Positions 1-11,100 of a stretch of DNA of 64,000 bases are shown here, piece after piece. This DNA is from Chryseobacterium limigenitum (GTDB lineage: Bacteria; Bacteroidota; Bacteroidia; Flavobacteriales; Weeksellaceae). Each line of letters starts with the position of its first letter. Position 1 is the first letter of the stretch. The notes below the pieces were generated by a model. The model did not search any database, was not told the origin of the DNA, and was given only the letters and a program-made list of their open reading frames with translations. The stretch covers positions 525,667 through 589,666 of the forward strand of contig NZ_FPKW01000001.1 in assembly GCF_900114875.1 (NCBI RefSeq), read 5' to 3'. A program made the translations under genes and the position numbers.

Positions 1-368
1 ACATACAAATCAAAAGCTTTGATTCTACCATCAGTAGAATATCCGCTGATCAGATCTAAATCCTTCTCATAGACAGCTTTGTACATGACCGCATCACTTA
101 CTACGACAGGATTTACATTCAATCCATATACGGAACGTAAACCGAGATCACCGTCTTGCCTTCCCATAAATTCCAGGGTAAAACCGGCTTTAAGCTTATT
201 TTCCGAAACAGAAGTCAGAAAATAAATGGCTCCGATAATAATCAAAATCGCTGGAACAATATATTTTAACTTTTGAAATAATCGATACCCCGATTTTTGT
301 AAAACAGCAATCGCCTGATCCAACAAAACAGCCAATAATACTGCGGGAATTGCGCCCGCCAAAATCAT
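1..368 (-). CDS. OpuC-type glycine betaine/choline ABC transporter, permease/substrate-binding fusion, truncated (partial)
   Basis: The frame starts with ATG at 368-366 and runs off the left edge (122 codons visible). The first ~20 residues (MILAGAIPAVLLAVLLDQA) match the end of an OpuB/OpuC-type permease. A second hydrophobic segment (about residues 38-53) and then a substrate-binding-domain stretch follow, with GFTLEFMGRQDGDLGLRSVY and STDGRIKAFDL. In the usual family layout about 100 residues of the first binding lobe lie between the last membrane segment and this stretch; here only a few do. An in-frame stop sits about five codons upstream of the ATG, so the rest of the permease is absent. 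This looks like a 5'-deleted and internally shortened remnant, or a reduced variant. Family assignment is fairly sure, function is not. Confidence 0.6.
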   Translation of the reverse strand, partial: MILAGAIPAVLLAVLLDQAIAVLQKSGYRLFQKLKYIVPAILIIIGAIYFLTSVSENKLKAGFTLEFMGRQDGDLGLRSVYGLNVNPVVVSDAVMYKAVYEKDLDLISGYSTDGRIKAFDLY

Positions 369-1097
369 TTTATTAATTGAATTTTAATTAAATGATAATA
401 ATTCTGTATCATCCTTTTACTTTAAAATTTGGAATTATAACTTTTTGACTCATAAAAGATAACAATTTTGTATAAATTTTTGCAATATATTAACTCTTAC
501 TTATTGGTAGATTATATTTATGTAATATAAAAGAACAAATCTCCATTTAATGAAATATTTTATTATTTTATTTATATATTTGTTCAACATTACATAATTA
601 TAAACGATTATAATTATATAATTATACTGATTGTACCCGCTTTTTCTTGAGAATAAAAACATAAATAACTGATTTTAACAGTATTTAGACAATTTAAAAT
701 TCTTATTTAAGAATTAATATCAAATTATCTATTTTATTAAAAATAAATCAGGAGTTGAATTTTTTATTCAGTCGTAAAAGACAAACGCTTTTAATATTCA
801 AAGTATATGCGTCTTGTCATGAAACATATTGTTAACATTCAATAAACATCAACGAAATGAAAAATTTTGGATTAATTTCTTTTATAAAGCCTGAAAACAA
901 TCTCATATGTAATAACCTCTTGGTTAATAGCAATTTTAACATTTTCTGTATTAAAAAATCATTGTTAAATTAACATAATATTTAAAAATATAATAATCAG
1001 ACACTTTACTTTAGTACAGTAAAATTTGTTTTTAAAAGACTGCAATTTTTAACGTTTTGTTATGTAAACTCTGTTACCATTTCAATATATCAACACA
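369..1097. other. AT-rich intergenic region upstream of the PKS operon
   Basis: This 729-base stretch separates the divergent transporter remnant and the PKS operon and must hold the operon promoter. It is very AT-rich. TAAAATTTG at about 1020-1028 resembles the Bacteroidota -7 element (TAnnTTTG) with one extra base, but I could not fix a -33 partner. The only other structure seen is the degenerate copy of the operon's 5' end at 830-895. No RNA gene or longer coding sequence is evident. Confidence 0.6.
830..895 (+). repeat. Degenerate upstream copy of the PKS gene's leader and first codons
   Basis: Bases 830-895 align with 1072-1145: TGTTAACATTCAATA against TGTTACCATTTCAATA, then ATCAAC, then ATGAAAAA, then TTTTGGA, CTTTT and AAAGCC. 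Relative to the real gene the copy lacks 9 bases (three codons) after the third codon, and the frame is kept. It encodes MKNFGLISFIKPE where the PKS begins MKNLTIFGLTPFEKPD. The copy's frame (ATG at 857) runs to a stop at 971-973, giving 38 residues with no other similarity I recognise. It could be a relic of a local duplication or a leader peptide. Confidence 0.5.
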
Positions 1098-4000
1098 ATG
1101 AAAAACTTAACCATTTTTGGACTAACGCCTTTTGAAAAGCCGGATGCTACCCTTGTGCTTGCAATACATCAGGCAGGCGCATTTCCCATACTAAGCTTAG
1201 GGCACGAATTAACGACCGCACAGCAAGCGCTGAATCAGCTTGAACAGGCAGATATACCATCTTTTGGTATTTGCTTCTCTAATAATAAACTTACATCGCT
1301 TCAACTTTCAGAGAAGGTAAAATTTGTGATCCTTCCGTTTGGAACTACGGTGAATTCGATTTCGGATTTATCTATTATTTACCAGGTAACCAGTTTGAAG
1401 GAAGCCAGAGAAGCCGAAAAATCAGGAGCGAAAGGAATCATCATAAAAGGAAACGAAGCAGGCGGACTTGTCGGCTACGAATCAACTTTTATCTTATTTC
1501 AACGTATCATCAAAGAAATTAAATCCATTCCTGTTTGGGTACAAGGAGGAATCGGACTTCATACTGCGGCGGCGGCAAAAGCATTGGGGGCAACAGGCGT
1601 TGTACTGGATAGCCAACTCGCTCTGTTCCCGGAAAGTTCTGTTCCAAAAGACACGAAAGATCTCTGTTCAAAACTCAATGGAACAGAAACTAAAATCATA
1701 GCCAATCATCGCGTATTGGTGAGACCCAACTCGCCTGCATTACCGGAAAATATAGCCGCTGAAGATCTTAAAAAATATTTCACAGATCTTGATATTACTA
1801 AGAGCTACATCCCAATGGGACAGGATATTTCCTTGGCAACAGACCTTTACGAAGACTTCAAAAATCTAAAGAAAATGGTTTTCGGATTTAAAGAAGCGAT
1901 GTATGGTCATTTAAGACAGGCAAAAGCTCTTCAGGTCATTGATCAGGACAATATTTTAGCTAAAGAATTAGGTTTAAAATATCCAATTGCTCAAGGTCCA
2001 ATGACTCGTGTGAGTGATGTTCCGGCATTCGCCAATGCAGTTGCAGAAGCAGGAGCTTTACCATTCGTCGCTTTATCTCTATTAAAAGGTAATGCAGCAA
2101 AATCTTTGGTATTTGATACTAAAAATTTAGCTGGAGAAAAAACCTGGGGTGTGGGAATTTTAGGATTTGCCCCTCAAGAATTAAGAGAAGAACAAACATC
2201 CTATATATTAGAAGCTAAACCTCCCGTTGTATTGATTGCCGGAGGAAGACCAGCCCAGGCAAAAGTTTTTGAAAAAGCTGGAATTAAAACCTTTTTACAC
2301 GTTCCTTCTCCTGCCCTTTTAGATATTTTCTTAAAAGAAGGAGCTACGAATTTCATATTTGAAGGACGCGAATGTGGTGGTCACGTTGGCCCACTTTCAA
2401 GTACTGTTCTTTGGGAAAAACAAATCGAACGTATTTTAAAAGAAGATCATCCTGAAAACATCAGTGTATTTTTTGCTGGTGGAATTCATAATGATTTTTC
2501 AACCGCTTTTATTTCGATCATGGCTGCTCCATTAGCTGCAAGAGGTGTGAAAGTGGGTGTATTAATCGGGACAGCCTACCTTTACACAAAGGAAGCAGTC
2601 TCTTGTTGTGCGATTCAGGAAGAATTCCAGGTACAGGCTTTACAGGCAGAAGAAACAGTTTTATTGGAAACCGCTCCAGGACACGAAACGAGATGTTTAG
2701 ACACTGCATTTGCTCAACATTTTAATAATGAAAAAGCAAAACTGATCGCAGCAGGAACAGATAAAAAAGAAGTTTGGGAACAACTGGAAAAATTAAACGT
2801 AGGCCGTTTAAGAATTGCAGCAAAAGGCGTAGAACGACAAGGCGATCAACTGGTTACTATCCCAAAAGAAGAACAACTGGATCTTGGAATGTACATGATC
2901 GGACAGGTTGCTACGATGCATGATAAAGTAATTTCTTTGGATGAACTGCACGAAAATGTAAGTATTAATAATCAAAAATATATTCAGGAAGCTGAATTAT
3001 CAGAAGCTCCAATATCCGTAGAAAAGCCATTAGACATCGCCATTATCGGTATGGAATGTATTTTCCCTGATGCAAAGAATTTAGAAGAATACTGGCGTAA
3101 TATTATTTTAGGAAAAGACAGTGTAACAGAAGTTCCGGACGAAAGATGGAATAAAGAACTGTACTATCATCCGGATTCCAACGAATCAGATGTATCTCAC
3201 TCAAAATGGGGCGGATTTATTCCAAAAATTGATTTTGATCCTTTAGAATTTGGAATTCCACCACAATCTTTAGCTGCTATTGAACCAACACAACTGCTGA
3301 CTTTATTGGTTGCAAAACGCGCCATGGAAAATGCAGGTTATGATGAAAAACATACGAACAGAGAAAATATTTCGGTCATTATAGGTGCCGAAGGTGGTAA
3401 TGATTTAGCAAACAGCTACAGTTTCAGAGGATTTTATAAACAGGTTTTCGGTGAACTTCATGAAGAAGTCAAAGAAGCTTTTCCTCACACCACAGAAGAT
3501 TCTTTCCCCGGAATTTTAGCGAATGTTATTGCTGGAAGAATTACGAACCGTTTAGATCTTGGTGGAAGAAATTATACGGTAGATGCCGCATGTGCTTCTT
3601 CTTTAGCAGCGCTTGAACTGGCTTGTCAGGAATTGATCTTAAATAAATCAGACATGGTTCTTGCCGGCGGAGCAGATTTACACAACGGCATCAATGATTA
3701 TTTAATGTTTTCAAGCACTCATGCCCTTTCCAGAAAAGGAAGATGTGCAACTTTTGACAGCGAAGCAGACGGAATCGCTTTGGGCGAAGGGGTTGCTATT
3801 TTAGTATTAAAAAGATATGACGATGCCGTACGTGATGGCGACCGTATTTACTCTGTTATTAAAGGTGTTGGCGGTTCGAGTGACGGTAAAGCTTTAGGTC
3901 TAACTGCTCCAAGAAAAATCGGGCAGGTTCGTGCGCTGGAAAGAGCATACACTCAAGCCGGAATCAGTCCTGCATCGGTTGGATTGGTTGAAGCTCACGG

Positions 4001-7000
4001 TACAGGAACTGTTGTTGGAGATAAAACAGAATTAAGTGCATTAACGAATTTATTCAGCCGTTCTGGAGCTTTGCCGGGACAGACGCATTTAGGTTCAGTT
4101 AAAACTCAGATCGGACACACAAAATGTGCGGCTGGATTAGCAGGATTAATTAAAGCTTCATTAGCCGTATATCACGGCGTAAAACCTCCTACCCTTCATC
4201 TTCAGAAACCTAACGCTTATTATAATGCTCAAACAAGTCCTTTTGCTTTTTATGCAGAAAGCGGATTGTGGAGTGATAAAAACCGTTATGCAGGAATCAG
4301 CGCGTTTGGATTTGGAGGAACCAATTTCCATACGGTTATTGCCAATCATCCTAAGCAAGACGATTCTGCGGTATTGCAATCTTGGCCTTCGGAATTATTT
4401 GTATTCCGTGGAGACACTTATGAGGAAGCTAAAATTCAATTAAATCAGATTAAATCTTTACTTGAAGTCAATGACAGTATTGCCTTAAAAGATATTGCTT
4501 ACAGTTTAGCAACTAGTTCAGAAAAGCAGGTTCAGTTGAGCATTGTTGCCGATACTACTGAACATTTAATGATGAACATCGAATTGGCTTTATCCGGAAT
4601 TGAAAGCAAGGACACATTCACTGTTAATAAAAAAGAAGGAAAAGTAGCATTCCTATTCCCAGGACAAGGCAGCCAGCGTATCAATATGGCTCGCGATTTA
4701 TTTGTTGCTTTCCCGGAAATGAGAAAGCTGATCGATTCTTATCCTGAATTAGAAAAAGTTATTTTCCCTTCAAAAACATTTGATGAAGCGACTTTAACAC
4801 AGCAAAAAGAAACGATAAAAGATACCCGTTTAGCACAACCATTATTAGGAATTGTAGATCTTGCCTTAGCTAAACTCCTACAATCTATCGGAATTGTTCC
4901 GGATATGTTGGCAGGTCACAGTTATGGTGAACTACCGGCATTATGTTTTGCAGGCGTTTTTGAAGAAGAAAAATTGGTTGATTTAAGTATCAAAAGAGCT
5001 CAATCCATTTTAGATTCTGTAGAAGGCGGGGATCCGGGAACGATGATTGCGGTAAGTTCGACAAGAGAAAACTTACAGCCTATTTTAGATACAGTTGAAG
5101 GTTGCTATCCCGTAAATTATAACGCTCCGACGCAATGCGTGGTCGCAGGAACCACAGACGCCATCAACAAATTGATGGAAATCCTTAAACAGGAACGTAT
5201 TTCTGCTAAAAAATTAGAAGTTGCCTGTGCATTCCACAGTCCTTTATTGGCTAAATCTAAAGATTTCTACGAAACCGTTCTTCAAGATATTCCTTTCGAA
5301 GAAATGCAGATTCCGGTTTGGTCGAATACAACAGCAACAACTTATCCAACGGCAGTTTCAGAGATAAAAGAAAGGCTAACGGATCACTTAATACAACCCG
5401 TAAGATTTGTAGAAGAACTTCAGGCGATGTACGAAGATGGCGCAAGAATTTTCATCGAAGTCGGTCCCGGAAAAGTATTGGCAGGATTAGCCAAATCGTG
5501 TCTAGATAAAGAGCATCTAACGCTATCCGTAGAAGATACTAATGGTAATAAATTGACTTACCTCCTTTCTATGCTTGCTCAATATCTAGGAACAGGTCGT
5601 AATTTTAATATTGCTAAACTTTTCGATGGCCGTAATGTTCAATTAATACAAATTGATCAACCAGAATTATACAAGAAAAATCCTGCTATCTGGCGTGTAA
5701 ACGGACAGGCAGCTCACCCAACGACTGGTACAATGCCTGCCAATGGTGCATTACCAATCATAAATCCACTTCAAATGAACAATTTTACGAATAACCAACC
5801 TCCCGTGATTGAAACTCAGTCTAATACTGAACGTATGCTTCAGGAATATTTAGACAGCATGAAAATGATGATCCAGGCACAACGAGATGTGATGCTTACT
5901 TTCCTTGGACAGAATCCTCAGGTAAGCCCTGCTCCTGTTTATGTTTCATCAGTTCCGACTCACTCAAACGGTCATGCACCAATCATCTCTGCTCCAAATA
6001 ATGACGGTGCCGAAAAAATGGTTATCATACCTGTAAAAGAAGCTCCTACAAAGAATATTAAAACATTATTGCTTCAAGTTGTAAGTGATAAAACAGGCTA
6101 TCCTCACGAAATGCTGGGCATGGAAATGGATTTGGAAGCGGATTTAAGTATCGATTCCATTAAAAGAGTTGAAATTATTGGAACACTGAAATCTGAACTA
6201 GGTTCTTTTTCTTCAAACAATGCCAATGAAGACACCATTATGGAGCAATTGGCTTCAATAAAAACTTTAAATGGTTTGGTTTCTTGGTTAACAGAATATT
6301 CCGGAGCTTCAAACACTTCAGAAAAAGCTGTCGTTACAGAAACTCCAACTTCAACTCCTCAAAATCAGACCGGATTTTCTCTTCAAGAACTCCAAACAGC
6401 AATTCTGGATATTGTAAGCGATAAAACAGGATATCCGAAAGAAATGTTAGGCTTAGATCTAGATTTGGAAGCTGATTTAAGCATCGATTCCATCAAACGT
6501 ATGGAAATCATCGGTGAACTTAAAACCAAAATCGGTTTTGGGGAAGATCTAGAACAGGCGGATGATCTAATGGAAAAATTAGCCGCTATCAAAACATTGA
6601 ACGGATTAGCTTCATGGATCAATGAGATGAGTGGAAATAACACTCCTGAACCTATTCAGAATTTATTATCCCGTCTTCGATTTGATTTAACGCCAACTGA
6701 TGTTTCTTTAATCGAAAATAGCGAAATCCTGCAAGGAAAACGTTTTGCGATCACTCAAGACAACAGCAACCAAACCTTAGCCATCAAAAATGCCCTTGAA
6801 AAGCATGGAGCAATCGCTGAGTTGGTGGATGCTGACAAAGACCTTACCAATTTTGACGGATTAATTATTCTTGACTTATTTTCATCTCCCGTAAAGCAAA
6901 ATATTATTGATCATGTTGATTTAATTAAAAGATTAGACCTTGATAAGGCTCAATGGATTTATTTAATTTCAGATATTCCCGCACACGTTCAGGAACTGAC

Positions 7001-8087
7001 GGATACGACTCTCTTGCGTCATTACAAAGGACATCCGGGACTTTTCAAAAGTTTAGCAAGAGAATTTGAAAATACGAATTGCAGATTGATCAGTTTAAAT
7101 TCTCCTCAGCAAGTAGATCAAATTGCTGATATTATTTTAAAAGAAATACTGACAACCGATAAACCGTCTGAAGTTATTTACAAAAATGATCAAAGACATA
7201 AAGTGGATATCATTCCATCACCATTATCAACAGGACTGAGTGAGGCACAAATTCAATTAGATAAAGATTCTGTGGTTTTGGTTCTTGGAGGCGCGCAGGG
7301 AATTACTTCCGAACTAGCAAAACACATGTCACAGGCTTATCCTTGTACTTATATTTTGGTGGGAAGATCTGCAGATCCGAGAAATCAGGCAATACATAAA
7401 GAATTAGAAGTCATGAAAACCAAAGAAGAAATAAGAGCTTATCTTATCAAATCCGGAACATTTACTTCACCTTCTGAAATCGAAAAAGAAACAATAAAAG
7501 TTTTCAAAAACAATCAAATCCTGCGCACAATCCGTGATATGGAGCAAATGGGAAATACGATTATTTATCAATCATTAGATCTTTGCGATGAAAATGGTTT
7601 ATCTGAATTAATCAACAGTATTTATGAAAAATACAACCGCTTAGACGGGGTAATTCATGGGGCAGGTCTTTTGGAAGATAAATTATTCAAACAAAAAACA
7701 ACAAGCTCATTCGGAAGAGTTTTCGATACTAAAGTAAAACCGCTTCGTGTATTGGCAGAAAAACTGCGCACGGATTGTCAGTTTGTAGTACTATTCTCAA
7801 GCATCGCTTCGGTTTACGGAAATAAAGGTCAGACCGATTACGCTGCAGCAAACTCTGTGTTGGATGATTACGCAAATGCTTTAAACAAAAAACTAAAAGG
7901 AAAAGTAATTTCCATCAACTGGGGTCCCTGGAAAGGTGCCGGAATGGTTTCATCAACCCTGGAAACAGAATATGAAAGAAGAGGCATTTCTTTAATTCCA
8001 TTGGAACAAGGCAAGGAAATTTTCCTGAATGAAATAAAATACGGAACTGAAAGTCAGGTATTAATCATGTCCGGAAGTAACTGGTAA
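1098..8087 (+). CDS. Iterative type I PKS / PUFA-synthase-like protein: ER*-ER-KS-AT-ACP-ACP-KR
   Basis: A 2329-residue megasynthase. Visible domains: a PfaD/FabK-type enoyl reductase-like barrel (about 1-265) in which the expected GGH is GGL (Leu124); a second such barrel (about 285-600) with ECGGHVG, His429; a ketosynthase (about 650-1080) with Cys832 in DAACASS, His967 in EAHGTGT and His1007 in IGHTKCA; an acyltransferase (about 1180-1500) with Ser1275 in GHSYGE and Arg1300 at the position expected for malonyl binding; two ACPs with Ser1687 and Ser1798, both in DLEADLSIDSIKR; and a ketoreductase (about 1890-2300) with GGAQGI and Tyr2248 in DYAAAN. The KS-AT-ACP-ACP-KR order is that of PfaA, with a PfaD-like part fused in front. 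It opens an eight-gene operon. The acyl chain made is unknown. Confidence 0.88.
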   Translation: MKNLTIFGLTPFEKPDATLVLAIHQAGAFPILSLGHELTTAQQALNQLEQADIPSFGICFSNNKLTSLQLSEKVKFVILPFGTTVNSISDLSIIYQVTSLKEAREAEKSGAKGIIIKGNEAGGLVGYESTFILFQRIIKEIKSIPVWVQGGIGLHTAAAAKALGATGVVLDSQLALFPESSVPKDTKDLCSKLNGTETKIIANHRVLVRPNSPALPENIAAEDLKKYFTDLDITKSYIPMGQDISLATDLYEDFKNLKKMVFGFKEAMYGHLRQAKALQVIDQDNILAKELGLKYPIAQGPMTRVSDVPAFANAVAEAGALPFVALSLLKGNAAKSLVFDTKNLAGEKTWGVGILGFAPQELREEQTSYILEAKPPVVLIAGGRPAQAKVFEKAGIKTFLHVPSPALLDIFLKEGATNFIFEGRECGGHVGPLSSTVLWEKQIERILKEDHPENISVFFAGGIHNDFSTAFISIMAAPLAARGVKVGVLIGTAYLYTKEAVSCCAIQEEFQVQALQAEETVLLETAPGHETRCLDTAFAQHFNNEKAKLIAAGTDKKEVWEQLEKLNVGRLRIAAKGVERQGDQLVTIPKEEQLDLGMYMIGQVATMHDKVISLDELHENVSINNQKYIQEAELSEAPISVEKPLDIAIIGMECIFPDAKNLEEYWRNIILGKDSVTEVPDERWNKELYYHPDSNESDVSHSKWGGFIPKIDFDPLEFGIPPQSLAAIEPTQLLTLLVAKRAMENAGYDEKHTNRENISVIIGAEGGNDLANSYSFRGFYKQVFGELHEEVKEAFPHTTEDSFPGILANVIAGRITNRLDLGGRNYTVDAACASSLAALELACQELILNKSDMVLAGGADLHNGINDYLMFSSTHALSRKGRCATFDSEADGIALGEGVAILVLKRYDDAVRDGDRIYSVIKGVGGSSDGKALGLTAPRKIGQVRALERAYTQAGISPASVGLVEAHGTGTVVGDKTELSALTNLFSRSGALPGQTHLGSVKTQIGHTKCAAGLAGLIKASLAVYHGVKPPTLHLQKPNAYYNAQTSPFAFYAESGLWSDKNRYAGISAFGFGGTNFHTVIANHPKQDDSAVLQSWPSELFVFRGDTYEEAKIQLNQIKSLLEVNDSIALKDIAYSLATSSEKQVQLSIVADTTEHLMMNIELALSGIESKDTFTVNKKEGKVAFLFPGQGSQRINMARDLFVAFPEMRKLIDSYPELEKVIFPSKTFDEATLTQQKETIKDTRLAQPLLGIVDLALAKLLQSIGIVPDMLAGHSYGELPALCFAGVFEEEKLVDLSIKRAQSILDSVEGGDPGTMIAVSSTRENLQPILDTVEGCYPVNYNAPTQCVVAGTTDAINKLMEILKQERISAKKLEVACAFHSPLLAKSKDFYETVLQDIPFEEMQIPVWSNTTATTYPTAVSEIKERLTDHLIQPVRFVEELQAMYEDGARIFIEVGPGKVLAGLAKSCLDKEHLTLSVEDTNGNKLTYLLSMLAQYLGTGRNFNIAKLFDGRNVQLIQIDQPELYKKNPAIWRVNGQAAHPTTGTMPANGALPIINPLQMNNFTNNQPPVIETQSNTERMLQEYLDSMKMMIQAQRDVMLTFLGQNPQVSPAPVYVSSVPTHSNGHAPIISAPNNDGAEKMVIIPVKEAPTKNIKTLLLQVVSDKTGYPHEMLGMEMDLEADLSIDSIKRVEIIGTLKSELGSFSSNNANEDTIMEQLASIKTLNGLVSWLTEYSGASNTSEKAVVTETPTSTPQNQTGFSLQELQTAILDIVSDKTGYPKEMLGLDLDLEADLSIDSIKRMEIIGELKTKIGFGEDLEQADDLMEKLAAIKTLNGLASWINEMSGNNTPEPIQNLLSRLRFDLTPTDVSLIENSEILQGKRFAITQDNSNQTLAIKNALEKHGAIAELVDADKDLTNFDGLIILDLFSSPVKQNIIDHVDLIKRLDLDKAQWIYLISDIPAHVQELTDTTLLRHYKGHPGLFKSLAREFENTNCRLISLNSPQQVDQIADIILKEILTTDKPSEVIYKNDQRHKVDIIPSPLSTGLSEAQIQLDKDSVVLVLGGAQGITSELAKHMSQAYPCTYILVGRSADPRNQAIHKELEVMKTKEEIRAYLIKSGTFTSPSEIEKETIKVFKNNQILRTIRDMEQMGNTIIYQSLDLCDENGLSELINSIYEKYNRLDGVIHGAGLLEDKLFKQKTTSSFGRVFDTKVKPLRVLAEKLRTDCQFVVLFSSIASVYGNKGQTDYAAANSVLDDYANALNKKLKGKVISINWGPWKGAGMVSSTLETEYERRGISLIPLEQGKEIFLNEIKYGTESQVLIMSGSNW

Positions 8088-8105
8088 ACGCTGTAGAAAA
8101 TAAGT

Positions 8106-11100
8106 ATGAAAAAAACAGATGTTGCTGTAATTGGTTTGTCTTGCGTCTTTCCGGGGGCGCAGGACGCCGACACTTTTTGGCAGAATATTGTCAATAAAGT
8201 AGATTCTACCCAACTGGCTCCAGCCGACCGAATTGATCCTGTTCATTTTAGCAATACCACAAATCCGGTTGACCGTTTTTATTGCCAGCGTGGCGGATTT
8301 ATTTCTGATTATGAATTCGATCCCACCGCTTTCGGTATTTTACCTTTGGCGGTTGAAGGAACAGAACCCGATCATTTATTAACGCTTGATCTGGTTCAAA
8401 AAGCCTTAGACGATGCAGGAATATTTAAGAAAAACATTTCGCTCGAAAAAACTGGAATCATCATTGGAAAAGGAAACTACACCGGACCGGGCGCAACTCG
8501 TGCCATCGAAATTGTTAGAACCGGAGAGCAAATTTCCTCTTTATTAAAGGAATTGCTACCCGAAGTTTCTTCCGCCGATATTGAAAAAGTAAAGCATGCT
8601 TTTCAGGAAAGAAAAGGACGTTTTGCAGCCGATACCGCAATGGGATTAATTCCTAATCTTGTTGCATCTTTAGTTGCTAACCGATTCAATTTGGGTGGAG
8701 TTGCATTTACCGTAGATGCCGCTTGTGCAAGTGCCTTAATTGCAGTAGATCACGCGGTACAGGAGCTTCAAAGAGGAAGATCTGATATCATGATTGCAGG
8801 TGGAGTTCATACCGGACAAAACGCTGCTTTCTGGAGTATTTTCGCACAGTTAGGAGCATTATCTCATCAACAAAAAATTAAGCCTTTCAGCAATGATGCA
8901 GATGGTTTATTAATTGGTGAAGGTTGCGGTTTTGTGGTCTTAAAAAGATTGGAGGATGCCATTCGTGATCAGGATAAAATCTATGCCGTTATCAAAGGAA
9001 TCGGTGTAAGCAGTGATGGAAACGGAACAAGCGTAATGAGTCCTTCTGTAAAAGGTCAGTTAAAAGCTTTACAACAAGCTTGGGCAAATGCAGATTTAGA
9101 CGAAAACCAAATCGGTTATATTGAGGCTCACGGAACAGGAACTCCGCTTGGCGACAAGACAGAATTGCAGACTTTAGCTCAGTTTTTCGGAAAAGAAGAA
9201 AATGCTAAAATCGCAGGAATCGGTTCTGTAAAATCGAATATCGGTCACGCCATGCCCGCTGCAGGAATTGCAGGGTTGATAAAAACTTGTCTCGCGCTTC
9301 ATAACGATACATTACCACCGACTTTATATTGCGAAAATCCGACTTCGGAGATGCAGAATACCAGATTCGAACCTGTACAGGAGGCAAAAAACTGGTCAAA
9401 AACAGGGTTGCCAAAAGTAGCAGCAGTCAATGCTTTCGGATTCGGAGGAATTAATGCACATGTGGTTTTGGAAGGGTATGATATGCCTAAAAAAGAAAAA
9501 GTTCTCATCTTAGCCAGACCAACACACGAAGAATTATTATCTGCTTTACAAAATAACGACACGACTTTAGGAGAAGGAGATTATCGTATTGCCCTATTCG
9601 ATCCGACTCCTGCAAGAATTGAAAAAGCCATTAAAATCGTTGCTAAAAATAATCCTTGGCGCAACAAACAGGATATTTGGTACACCAACGCTCCTCTGTT
9701 GCAGAATGGAGAAAAAGTAGCCTTCGTTTTTCCTGGATTAGACGGTTTGGCGAAAGGTGAAGTAGAAAGTGTAAGCCGTTATTTCAACATCATCGCACCG
9801 ATTGAAACGGAAGGTGAAGGATTATTAAATGATGCTTTAAATATTTTCAACAATTGCAGTATTCTTGATAATTCATTAAAAAAATTAGGAATTATACCGG
9901 ATATGAATGCAGGTCACAGCTTAGGTGAATGGTTGGCAGGCTACTCTTCTGAATTAGCAGAAGTAAATTCTGTAAAAGCTTTAATTGATGTTTTAAATCC
10001 TGAAACTTTTGAATTAAAAGATTCAAAATTCATCGCCATCGGAGCCGGAATTGAAACCATAAAACCTATTATAGAAGAAATTTCAAACGTTTATATCTCG
10101 AATGACAATTGCCCGAATCAGGTGATTCTTTGCGGAAGTAATTTGGCTTTGGATGAATTGGTTCCTGTATTAAAATCAAAACAGATATTTCATCAAATTT
10201 TGCCGTTCCAGTCTGGTTTTCACTCCCCTTTTATCGCCGATAAACTGGATGTGATTTTAGCCGGAATGGAAAAAGCACAATTTCAAAAAACAAAAATCCC
10301 ATTGTGGTCTGCAACGACATTGGAGCCTTATCCATCTGATCAGGATGCCATTAGAAAACTGAGTGCGGAACATCTTGTTGAACCCGTTCGTTTCCGTGAA
10401 CTGACAGATAAATTGTATGAAGAAGACGCAAGATTTTTCATACAAGTCGGAACAGGCGGATTGATTGGATTTATTGATGATACATTGAAAGGAAAAGCAT
10501 TCAGTACAATTGCGTCAAGCGTCCCTACTCGTTCTGCACTGGCTCAATTTCAACGTGTGGTTGCTGCGCTATTCGTGGAAGGAAAAGTGGTTGCGTTGGA
10601 CTTTTTGGATATTCAAGCCTCATCAAGAAAACCATCCGGAAAAAATATGAAACTGGAATTAGGTTCACCAATTGTGCGTGATTTTGCAGCCATTAAAACT
10701 TTAGCGAAATCTATCAATACTTCAAAGCAAAAAATGACTGCAGCAGTTGCAAAATCAGGCCATCCGCTTGTTCAGGCATTTCAGGAGAACATTTCGGATA
10801 TGATTAAAATGCAGGAGGAAGTTTTAACGTTATTCCAAGACCGTCCGAAAGTTTCGATTCCGAATGTGGTTATACCAAAAGTCCAGGCTCCGATAAGCAA
10901 GAATTTTGAGAAAACATTATACGTGACATTGGAAACCCACCCTTACCTCATCGACCACAGCTTATTGAGACAACCGAAAGGCTGGCATGAAGTTGCCGAT
11001 ATGGAACCCGTGATTCCGATGACCATGATTTTTGAACAACTGGCGGAAATCGCACAACAGGAAATTGAGGGAAGCCAAATTCATAAAATCATGAATGTAA

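Noticed and set aside
1468..1701. Short + frame inside the first megasynthase, and similar overlapping frames throughout
   Set aside because: They lie fully within long, domain-rich genes in another frame or strand and show no recognisable motif of their own.
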